Below, piece after piece: positions 1 to 4,610 of a stretch of DNA of 5,515 nucleotides. Source of the stretch: Comamonas sp. Its GTDB lineage: Bacteria; Pseudomonadota; Gammaproteobacteria; Burkholderiales; Burkholderiaceae_C. Within the stretch, counting starts at the first letter, position 1, and every line of letters starts with the position of its first letter. The stretch spans positions 1-5,515 of the forward strand of contig JAFAIY010000655.1 of assembly GCA_019236485.1 (NCBI GenBank), written 5' to 3'. Below the pieces are notes generated by a model. It was not told where the DNA came from, made no database searches, and was given only the letters and a program-made list of their open reading frames with translations. The position numbers and the translations under genes were made by a program.

Positions 1-237
1 GGCTATGTCCATGTGGATGCGAAGTACCTGCCCCAGATGCAGGATGAGGACAAGCGCCGCTATGTGTTCGTGGCCATCGACAGGGCCACCCGCTGGGTAT
101 TCATTGCCATCAAGCAACACAAAACTGCAGCATCCGCAAAAGCCTTCCTGGCCGCAGTGCGCAAGGCTGCGCCGTTCAAGATTCAGACCGTCCTGACGGA
201 CAACGTACTAAGAGCCGCTAACACTACTTCCCTTTGA
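1..237 (+). pseudogene. IS481-family transposase, internal fragment (broken)
   Basis: This is the catalytic-core (rve/DDE) segment of an IS481-type transposase, which would cut and join IS ends. The frame is open from base 1 and enters from outside the window. It reads VHVDAKYLPQM, then RRYVFVAIDRATRWVF, then FKIQTVLTDN, which are the family's hallmark blocks and carry the first (VD) and second (TDN) catalytic aspartates. After TDN the expected G-x-EF block is missing: similarity stops near base 205. The frame then runs into the inverted repeat of the IS5 element and stops at 235-237, so the last ~10 residues (VLRAANTTSL) are read-through. The third catalytic residue and the C-terminus are absent, and nothing recognisable as IS481 follows the IS5 element. 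It is a non-functional remnant. The family call is confident; the exact breakpoint is not. Confidence 0.85.
212..228 (+). repeat. Left terminal inverted repeat of IS5 copy 1
   Basis: GAGCCGCTAACACTACT matches the right end (1068-1084, reversed: GAGCGGCTAACACCACC) at 14 of 17 positions. It also matches the outer end of the second copy (3137-3153, reversed: GAGCCGCTAACGCCACT) at 15 of 17. It is preceded by TAA at 209-211. Confidence 0.85.
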
Positions 238-242
238 GACCG

Positions 243-266
243 GCATGAAGCATTTATGCTTCATGC
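243..266 (+). promoter_or_regulatory. Hairpin covering the IS5 transposase start (copy 1)
   Basis: The arms GCATGAAGCAT (243-253) and ATGCTTCATGC (256-266) are perfectly complementary, with TT between them; folded, this gives about 10 pairs and a 4-nt loop. The GAAG Shine-Dalgarno-like bases (247-250) and the ATG at 256 are both inside the stem. In copy 2 the same hairpin exists with two compensated base-pair changes. Fold-back hairpins that block translation from read-through transcripts are known in IS10 and IS50; that this one does so is inference. Confidence 0.6.
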
Positions 267-1078
267 CCTCATGGCAAGACAACCCGTTAGCAAAGAGCTG
301 TGGCGACAGCTGCAGCCCCTGATCCCCGCCTTCACACCTTCGGTCAAAGGTGGCGCACGCAAGCTCACCGTGAGCGATGAGGCAGCGCTCAATGGCCTTC
401 TGTTTGTGCTGCAAACAGGCATTCCTTGGGAAGATCTCCCCCAGGCCCTGGGCTACGGCAGCGGTATGACTTGCTGGCGGCGCTTACGTGATTGGAATGC
501 CAACGGCGTCTGGCAAAAATTGCATCTGGCGATGCTGGTGCGACTGCGTGAACATGACCAGATTGATTGGAGCCGGGCCAGCATGGAGGCTCCTCGGTGC
601 CAAGCCCCCGGGGGGTCAGGAAACGGGCCCCAACCCCACCAATAGAGGCAAGCTCGGCTCCAAACGGCACCTCGTTGTAGATGGCAGAGGCATCCCGCTT
701 GTGATCCTGGTCAGCGGCGCCAACAGGCACGACTCCATGATGTTTGAGAAGTGCATGGATGCGATTCCAGCCGTTGCTGGCCTGCTGGGGCGGGCACGCA
801 AACGACCGGTGAAGCTGCATGCGGACAAAGGCTACGACTACAAACGCTGCCGTGCTTACTTGAGGCAGCGCGGTATCGCCAGCAGGATTGCCAGGCGAGG
901 AGTCGAGAGCAGCGAAAAGCTGGGCAAACATCGCTGGGTCGTGGAAAGAACACACGGGTGGTTTGCTGGCTTTGGCAAGCTGCGCATTCGCTTTGAAAGG
1001 CGACTGGACATCCACGAAGCGTTGCTGAAACTGGCCGCGGCGATTATCTGTGCACGCTTCGTGGATCGGTGGTGTTAG
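256..1078 (+). pseudogene. IS5-family DDE transposase, frameshifted (copy 1)
   Basis: The N-terminal half (256 to about 587) reads MLHALMARQPVSKELWRQLQ and TGIPWEDLP...GMTCWRRLRDW, the IS5-family N-terminal (DUF4096-like) domain. The C-terminal half continues in another frame through GPNPTNRGKLGSKRHLVVDG, NRHDS (second catalytic Asp, codon 731-733) and WVVERTHGWF (Glu, codon 944-946), ending at 1078. The other copy keeps these halves in a -1 relation around a C5G6 run, as expected for programmed frameshifting. Here one base is missing between 587 and 588, within the GAT codon of the first catalytic Asp (expected SMDGSSVPS, seen SMEAPRCQA). The upstream frame now ends at 645 and needs a +1 shift instead. 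Repaired, the protein would be about 274 residues, normal for the group. Start could be 256 or 271 (MARQP). Probably inactive unless the deletion is a sequencing error. Confidence 0.85.
605..615 (+). other. C5G6 run, likely frameshift site of IS5 transposase
   Basis: CCCCCGGGGGG occurs at the overlap between the two transposase frames, in the same place as in copy 2 (2749-2759, minus strand). In copy 2 the upstream frame reads AGC CCC CGG GGG and the downstream half lies at -1, so slippage on the G run would join them. Programmed frameshifting is established for several IS5-family groups; use of this exact site is inference. Confidence 0.5.
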
Positions 1079-1084
1079 CCGCTC
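1068..1084 (-). repeat. Right terminal inverted repeat of IS5 copy 1
   Basis: Read on the minus strand it is GAGCGGCTAACACCACC, the partner of 212-228. It contains the transposase stop codon TAG (1076-1078) and is followed by TAA at 1085-1087, identical to the triplet before the left end. Confidence 0.85.
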
Positions 1085-1112
1085 TAAGCCATCCAGTACA
1101 AAAAGGATCAGC
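1085..1112. other. Short junction between IS5 copy 1 and the MBL gene
   Basis: After the TAA duplicate, only 25 bases separate the IS from the stop codon of the convergent hydrolase gene. Joined to the left flank (removing the IS and one TAA), the sequence does not continue the IS481 transposase. The IS481/MBL junction therefore seems older than the IS5 insertion. No terminator is visible. Confidence 0.5.
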
Positions 1113-2030
1113 TCATCGCACCCACGCCGGGAAGTAGCCCAATGAGTCTTGCACCGTGCTGTCGTGTGCCGGAACCACGACCAAGTCGGGTTCAGATTGC
1201 ATCAGCGCACGCACCTTTTCAATACTGCTCTGCGTTTGCTGCGGGTTGCTGTCCACCAGTTTGCCCGCGACCCAGAACTTGGGCTTACCTTGCTGCAACG
1301 CCGCCACTGTCCAGGCCACATCTCCAATGAAGAAATACTGCTTGCCTGAATCTACCGTGACAAAGAGTCCCACAGACCCGGGGGTGTGGCTAGGCATCGG
1401 CACCAGTACCACCTTGCCATCCTTGAAGACATCGAGACTTTCAGGATAGCCCTTGAACGGTATCGGCTGAAACACCAAAGGCTCCCATTGAATGGTTGCC
1501 GCACTGGTTTGCGACTGCCATGTTCCTCCGGGGCCCGTACTGGGGGAGCGCACCAGCTCAAGCTCCGCAGAGGCAACGCCAACCCGCGCCTCGGGGAAGT
1601 CTTGTGCACCGCCCGCGTGGTCCCAGTGGCTGTGGCTCAGGATCACCCGTTGCAAAGGAGGGATACCCGCGTTGTCCAGTTGCGTTCGCGCTGTGACAAC
1701 CGGCTTGTCGTACTTGAAGAACAGCCGCCACCAGATCGGCATGCCTTGCTGGTATTGACTGTCGATCTGGCTGCCCATGCCGGTGTCAAACAGCAGGTAG
1801 TCGTTGTGGTGTTTGACAAGAAAAGCCGAGAAATTGGAGTTCACCTGCTTGGTGATGCTGCCGCCCGGCACCAGCAGCGCCTGTGGAACCGCGACCTGCG
1901 ACGTCTTGACGATCGCAAAGCCCACATCGGGAGCCGCGTCAGGCTTCGGGTCCGTTGTTTGGGCAAGCGACGCGTGGGTCACCAAAGCCGACAGAAGGAG
2001 TGTGCAGAGGTATGTACAGTGGCGAAACAT
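1113..2030 (-). CDS. Secreted metallo-beta-lactamase-fold hydrolase (lactonase-like)
   Basis: A 305-residue metal-dependent hydrolase of the MBL superfamily. Residues 1-23 form a Sec signal peptide (Arg/His n-region, hydrophobic LCTLLLSALVTHA, SLA before Gln24), so it should act in the periplasm or outside. The full metal site is visible: HSHWDH at 133-138 (His133, His135, Asp137, His138), His215 in PSHTPGS, Asp237 in FIGDV and His289 in VPAHD. Layout and length resemble the AHL-lactonase-like/glyoxalase-II-like branch; the substrate cannot be read from the sequence. The start ATG (2030-2028) has AGGA seven bases upstream on the minus strand. It is transcribed divergently from a merR gene whose operator-like promoter points at it, so induction by a small molecule sensed by that regulator is likely. 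The gene appears intact; its 3' end stops 28 bases short of an IS5 element. Confidence 0.88.
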   Translation of the reverse strand: MFRHCTYLCTLLLSALVTHASLAQTTDPKPDAAPDVGFAIVKTSQVAVPQALLVPGGSITKQVNSNFSAFLVKHHNDYLLFDTGMGSQIDSQYQQGMPIWWRLFFKYDKPVVTARTQLDNAGIPPLQRVILSHSHWDHAGGAQDFPEARVGVASAELELVRSPSTGPGGTWQSQTSAATIQWEPLVFQPIPFKGYPESLDVFKDGKVVLVPMPSHTPGSVGLFVTVDSGKQYFFIGDVAWTVAALQQGKPKFWVAGKLVDSNPQQTQSSIEKVRALMQSEPDLVVVPAHDSTVQDSLGYFPAWVR

Positions 2031-2057
2031 TTTCGTGTCCTGAGCGAAAAGGAGCCA

Positions 2058-2089
2058 AGCGTAAAGTTTGGTCTATGCTCCAATGTCAA
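2058..2089 (-). promoter_or_regulatory. MerR-type promoter/operator driving the MBL gene
   Basis: On the minus strand a perfect -35 TTGACA (2089-2084) is followed by a 20-bp spacer and a weak -10 TACGCT (2063-2058). The spacer contains the dyad TTGG-N8-CCAA (2068-2071/2080-2083). Overlong 19-20 bp spacers holding a dyad are the hallmark of MerR-activated promoters, where the regulator untwists the DNA. The site lies between the divergent merR and MBL genes, and transcription would begin about 20 bases before the MBL start codon. The dyad centre is about 2 bp off the spacer centre. Confidence 0.7.
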
Positions 2090-2101
2090 GGCTTTGTCGT
2101 C

Positions 2102-2653
2102 ATGCCTTCCGCACACACCACCATGAATGTCAGCCAAGTCGCCAAGGCGGCCGGTGTTTCCACCGACACCGTTCGCTACTACGAGAAACAAGGGCTCATC
2201 AGTGCGCCGCCACGCCAGCCCAACGGCTATCGTTCTTACGGCGAACCCCACGTTGGTCTGGTGCGGTTTGTACGGGGCGCGCAAGCGCTGGGATTCTCAT
2301 TGGCAGAAATAAAAGTCATCTTGCCGCAGATGGCGCAGGGCGCGTTTGGTCGCGGAGAGATCGAGCAGCAACTCGAAGCAAAGATGGCGCAGATCGACGC
2401 ACACATGGCGCAGCTCAGGACGTTGAAAAAGGAGCTCCAAGCAACCTTTGATGCGCTGCGATGCGCACCCTCGAAGCCAGTGTCCACCGCGCAAGCGACG
2501 GCCCCCGACAGCGGCAGCGGTGCGGGCGCGGCAGTGGTGCGACGCGCATTTGCCAAGTCAAGCGAGCAACGTGATGCGCTCCGAAAGTCAGCCCAGATAG
2601 GGCATCAACCAACTCGTCGAACACCACCGAGTCGTGACGATTGTCCCCGGTGA
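2102..2653 (+). CDS. MerR-family transcriptional regulator with IS-derived C-terminal tail
   Basis: An HTH regulator that would bind the divergent promoter of the MBL gene. Residues about 8-30 (MNVSQVAKAAGVSTDTVRYYEKQGL) are the MerR helix-turn-helix. NGYRSYGEPHV (41-51) is the wing, GFSLAEIKVIL (64-74) the second helical motif, and about 87-120 a dimerisation coiled coil. There is one cysteine (121), so the multi-Cys metal sensors (CueR, ZntR, CadR) are poor models. I chose ATG 2102 because AAGG precedes it by about 10 bases; ATG 2075 lies in the operator, and ATG 2123 has no ribosome binding site but starts the conserved domain. The final ~18 residues, from about Ile166 to the stop, are antisense to the truncated IS5 copy, so the native C-terminus is lost. 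The DNA-binding and dimer regions remain, so the protein may still bind, with altered effector response. Confidence 0.85.
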   Translation: MPSAHTTMNVSQVAKAAGVSTDTVRYYEKQGLISAPPRQPNGYRSYGEPHVGLVRFVRGAQALGFSLAEIKVILPQMAQGAFGRGEIEQQLEAKMAQIDAHMAQLRTLKKELQATFDALRCAPSKPVSTAQATAPDSGSGAGAAVVRRAFAKSSEQRDALRKSAQIGHQPTRRTPPSRDDCPR

Positions 2654-3109
2654 CGCAGAACATCATCGGGATGCCTTGGCCATCCGTGACGGGATGGCGT
2701 TAGCTGCCAAGCTTGCCCCTGTCCGTCGGGTTGGGGCCCGTTTCCTGGCCCCCCGGGGGCTTGGCACCGAGGAGCCATCTATGCTGGCTCGGCTCCAATC
2801 AATCTGGTCATGCTCGCGCAGACGCACCAGCATGGCTTGGTGCAAACGCTGCCAGACGCCATTGGCATTCCAGTCACGCAGGCGCCGCCAGCAGGTCATA
2901 CCGCTGCCGTAACCCAAGGACTGAGGCAAATCTTCCCATGGGATGCCTGTTTGCAGAACAAACAGAAGGCCATTGAGCGCTGCTTCATCGCTCACGGTGA
3001 GCTTGCGTGCGCCACCTTTGACGGAAGGCGTGAAGGCTGGGATTAGGGGCTGCAGCTGTCGCCACAGTTCTGTGCTAACGGGTTGTCTTGCCATGAGGGC
3101 CAGAAGCAT
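2598..3109 (-). pseudogene. IS5-family transposase, truncated with in-frame stop (copy 2)
   Basis: The frame starting at 3109 (MLLALMARQPVSTELW) runs through the N-terminal domain to DWSRASIDGSSVPSPRG, retaining the first catalytic Asp that copy 1 has lost. At the C5G6 run (2749-2759) the downstream half lies at -1, giving GKLGS, then a TAA stop (2702-2700) where copy 1 has AAA (Lys), then RHPVTDGQGIPMMF and NRHDS with the second catalytic Asp. Similarity ends soon after DELVDAL. The third catalytic residue is missing. The N-terminal ~104 residues differ from copy 1 at only 4 positions, but beyond the frameshift site only about half of the residues match. Confidence 0.82.
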
Positions 3110-3122
3110 AAATGCTTCTGGC
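3099..3122 (-). promoter_or_regulatory. Hairpin covering the IS5 transposase start (copy 2)
   Basis: On the minus strand the arms GCCAGAAGCAT and ATGCTTCTGGC flank TT. Compared with 243-266, positions 3 and 4 of the 5' arm changed AT to CA and the opposite arm changed to match, so pairing is preserved. The start codon at 3109 lies in the stem. Confidence 0.6.
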
Positions 3123-3136
3123 TGATCTCAAAGGGA

Positions 3137-3153
3137 AGTGGCGTTAGCGGCTC
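3137..3153 (-). repeat. Outer (left) inverted repeat of IS5 copy 2
   Basis: Read on the minus strand it is GAGCCGCTAACGCCACT, 15 of 17 identical to 212-228. It is followed on the plus strand by TTAA (3154-3157). The matching right end of this copy is absent. Confidence 0.82.
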
Positions 3154-3163
3154 TTAACCAGTC

Positions 3164-3985
3164 TCAATGCACCATCAACACCGGCAAGGTCATGGACTGA
3201 AGCACCGAGCGCGTGGCTCCACCCAGCACCCATTCACGTGCTCGGCTATGTCCATAGCAGCCCATCACGAGCATGTCAGCGTCCAAATCGGCGGCCAGGG
3301 ATAACAGAGCGTCTCCAGCGTCGCCTTGCTCCGGCCCACCGCAGTGCATGGTCGCAACAACTCCGTGGGTCTGCAGGTAGCGCTGCAGTGCCTGCAAAAC
3401 AAGGTCGGGGGAGTCTCCATAGTAGACGACATGTACGTGATCGGCGCGGACGAGCCAAGGCAACGCAGTTGACACCGCGCGCGCAGCCTCCCGCGTTTGC
3501 TTCCACGCCACTAGCACGTTACGGCCAATATGAGCAATCGGACCGGCGTAGGGCAGCACCAAGGCTGGCCGGCCAGTCTCAATCAGCAGGTTAGGAACGA
3601 AGTCGGGCGGTATTCCGGCTGACGCCTCATCCGTGGCGTCACGCTGGCCTAGCACCATCAGGTCGGCATATAGTGCCTGCTGCGCGAATTCCCAGGGAGC
3701 ACCATCTGTCAACTCGACCCAAGTCAGGCGTGGTGACGCGGCACTGGCGGCCTGGAAGGCTGAGTGAGCCTGATCACGGTACTCGTCGTCTAGTTTGGCC
3801 AGCTCACCTGCAATCATTGCGCCTCCCTCGATCGCCAGCGGGTAGCGCAGCAGCAAGGGCGTCACGCTGTACAGTGCCATTGCCTTTGCATCGAAGCTCT
3901 CGGCCAACTGGCGAGTGATCTGTACCCGTTCGACACATCGTGCTGTGCCGTCAATGTGCAGCAGAATGGACTTTGGAGTCTGCAT
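3164..3985 (-). CDS. Universal stress protein, tandem UspA domains
   Basis: A 273-residue cytoplasmic protein with two Usp (Rossmann-like alpha/beta) domains. Domain 1 (about 1-150) begins KSILLHIDG and ends GRPALVLPY, with a degenerate nucleotide loop. Domain 2 (about 155-273) begins RNVLVAWK and ends in MGCYGHSRAREWVLGGATRS and LPVLMVH, which closely fits the Usp ATP-binding pattern G-2X-G-9X-G, so this half probably binds ATP. Length is normal for tandem Usp proteins. The start ATG (3985-3983) follows a GGAAGGG Shine-Dalgarno at suitable spacing; a short dyad CCTTC-CAA-GAAGG (3994-4006) overlaps it. Such proteins aid survival in energy or oxygen limitation in other proteobacteria. It has its own promoter with an FNR-like dyad, and IS5 copy 2 lies 10 bp past its stop codon without damaging it. 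The exact partner or signal is unknown. Confidence 0.9.
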   Translation of the reverse strand: MQTPKSILLHIDGTARCVERVQITRQLAESFDAKAMALYSVTPLLLRYPLAIEGGAMIAGELAKLDDEYRDQAHSAFQAASAASPRLTWVELTDGAPWEFAQQALYADLMVLGQRDATDEASAGIPPDFVPNLLIETGRPALVLPYAGPIAHIGRNVLVAWKQTREAARAVSTALPWLVRADHVHVVYYGDSPDLVLQALQRYLQTHGVVATMHCGGPEQGDAGDALLSLAADLDADMLVMGCYGHSRAREWVLGGATRSVLQSMTLPVLMVH

Positions 3986-4019
3986 GATGTTTCCCTTCCA
4001 AGAAGGAGGTTAGACATTC

Positions 4020-4062
4020 AGTCTAGACCTTGCCGAAACGCGATCACTTGAGTAACCTCAAG
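4020..4062 (-). promoter_or_regulatory. Candidate FNR/Anr-type class II promoter of the usp gene
   Basis: The dyad CTTGAG-TAAC-CTCAAG (4047-4062) contains TTGAG-N4-CTCAA, one base per half from the FNR consensus TTGAT-N4-ATCAA. On the minus strand TAGACT (4025-4020) fits a -10 box. If transcription starts at 4013, this box occupies -12 to -7 and the dyad centre (4054.5) is at -41.5, the class II activator position. No convincing -35 box is needed in this arrangement. The untranslated leader would be about 27 nt. Binding is inferred. Confidence 0.55.
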
Positions 4063-4092
4063 CGGGACATTGTTGGATATGAGATGGATTCT

Positions 4093-4112
4093 TGAAGCTC
4101 CGGACACGGTCC
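4093..4112 (+). repeat. Solitary IS3-type terminal repeat
   Basis: TGAAGCTCCGGACACGGTCC matches the IS end at 4141-4160 (TGTAGTTCCGGACACAGTCC) at 17 of 20 positions in the same direction, and both begin with TG as IS3-family ends do. It is 48 bp outside the element at 4141-4412, so it looks like the relic end of a second related element. It contains the small dyad GGAC-ACG-GTCC. Confidence 0.5.
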
Positions 4113-4140
4113 ACCACTTATCCTTCGCTGATCTTGCCCC

Positions 4141-4412
4141 TGTAGTTCCGGACACAGTCCAGTCGCTACGCTAGCGCTGGTGGCGCTGGATGATTGCGCT
4201 GCTTCCGGCACTCCTTGGGAGACAACATTCCCAAGCTTGAATGCGGATGGATTCCGTTAAAGTGCTTGAACGCCTTCGCCAATTGCGCCAGCACGGTCGG
4301 TGCATCACACAGATCCATGCGGCTCTTGTAGTCACGCTTGAAGGTGCTAAGAGCGTATATGGACGCCCCGGTTTCTGACTGTCGACGTAGTAGGCTCGTG
4401 TCCGGTACCTCA
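4141..4412 (-). mobile_element. Internally deleted IS3-family element (272 bp, both ends present)
   Basis: The right end at 4141-4160 (TGTAGTTCCGGACACAGTCC) and the left end at 4393-4412 (minus strand: TGAGGTACCGGACACGAGCC) form an imperfect inverted repeat, 14 of 20 matching and sharing CCGGACAC, both with terminal TG. Between them are about 45 bp of left-end sequence and the last ~180 bp of an IS3-family OrfB. No flanking direct repeat is seen (GCCCC on one side, TTTGA on the other), so the element is old, rearranged, or its true right partner is the end at 4093. Confidence 0.6.
4166..4348 (-). pseudogene. IS3-family transposase OrfB, C-terminal remnant
   Basis: The minus-strand frame reads STFKRDYKSRMDLCDA, then AQLAKAFKHFNGIHPHSSLGMLSPKE and ends PAPPALA-stop. 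This is the characteristic C-terminal end of the rve domain of IS3-family OrfB (the usual forms are TFKRDYVSRMDL and FNEVHPHSSLKMxSPREF). Only about 60 residues remain; the catalytic DDE core is missing. The frame stays open upstream to 4657, but that part shows no transposase similarity and crosses the IS left end, so it is chance coding. The stop codon lies 25 bp from the IS right end. It cannot be functional. Confidence 0.8.
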
Positions 4413-4565
4413 TTTGAAACACCCTTCCGACCTGGGTGGGTCATTGTGTGTTGTATCGAACGGTTGAATCCGCCGCCAGCAGCAGTCGTTCGGAGGTGCA
4501 CTGAGGCCGTCTGGTCCTGGCCGAGAGTACCAGTTTGGCCCAGCGCTACATTGCGGCCATTGAGA
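4413..4565. other. Intergenic stretch with no recognisable gene
   Basis: Between the IS3 remnant and the hairpin behind the recombinase I see no convincing coding region, RNA gene or IS end. Frames are open on both strands, but without recognisable protein features or ribosome binding sites. Confidence 0.5.
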
Positions 4566-4599
4566 ACGGCCACCCTGCCGCAGTTTCCAGGGTGGCCGT
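4566..4599 (-). terminator. Strong hairpin 11 bp after the recombinase gene
   Basis: ACGGCCACCCTG (4566-4577) and CAGGGTGGCCGT (4588-4599) are perfectly complementary: a 12-bp GC-rich stem with a 10-nt loop. It lies just past the stop codon at 4611, as an intrinsic terminator would. The U-tract is poor (TCTCAATGG on the minus strand), so termination may be partial, or the dyad may have another role such as a site for the neighbouring recombinase. Confidence 0.55.
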
Positions 4600-4610
4600 C
4601 AGCGGCAACT

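Larger units (their letters stand above)
212..1084 (+). mobile_element. IS5-family insertion sequence (IS427-like), full length, copy 1
   Basis: This 873-bp element has terminal inverted repeats and one transposase gene spread over two frames. Both termini read GAGC(C/G)GCTAACAC inward and are flanked by TAA (209-211 and 1085-1087). This fits the short TNA/TA target duplications known for the IS1031/IS427 branches of the IS5 family. The transposase stop codon (1076-1078) lies inside the right inverted repeat, as is usual for compact ISs. A second, truncated copy lies in opposite orientation at about 2598-3153. The element is structurally complete, but its transposase carries a frameshift, so it probably cannot move by itself. 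The exact end could shift by one base, because the A next to GAGC may belong either to the target or to the repeat. Confidence 0.88.
2598..3153 (-). mobile_element. IS5-family insertion sequence, 3'-truncated, copy 2
   Basis: About 556 bp of an IS5-family element in opposite orientation to copy 1. Its outer end (3153) carries the same left inverted repeat. The leader, hairpin and N-terminal transposase region are nearly identical to copy 1. The inner end stops in the middle of the transposase gene near 2598-2605, inside the merR reading frame, so roughly 300 bp, including the right end, are gone. The flanking triplet at 3154-3156 is TTA (TAA in the element's orientation). It cannot encode a working transposase. 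It lies 10 bp downstream of the usp stop codon. Confidence 0.85.

Noticed and set aside
389..1015. Minus-strand open frame (208 codons) inside IS5 copy 1
   Set aside because: It is a shadow of the transposase, which has family motifs; the minus-strand product has none.
1386..2126. Long plus-strand open frame (246 codons) across the MBL gene
   Set aside because: It lies antisense to a clear MBL protein with signal peptide and all metal ligands; its own product is Arg/Leu-rich and has no recognisable motif.
3238..3594. Plus-strand open frame opposite the usp gene
   Set aside because: Antisense to a well-conserved tandem Usp protein; low-complexity Arg/Ala/Ser composition typical of GC-rich shadows.
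4093..4160. Two GGAC-N3-GTCC repeats as a tandem operator
   Set aside because: Each lies within a TG-starting sequence matching IS3-type ends, and one is next to an OrfB stop codon, so IS termini explain them better.
4175..4182. GCTGGTGG octamer resembling an E. coli Chi site
   Set aside because: A single 8-mer in GC-rich coding sequence of a non-enterobacterial host is expected by chance.
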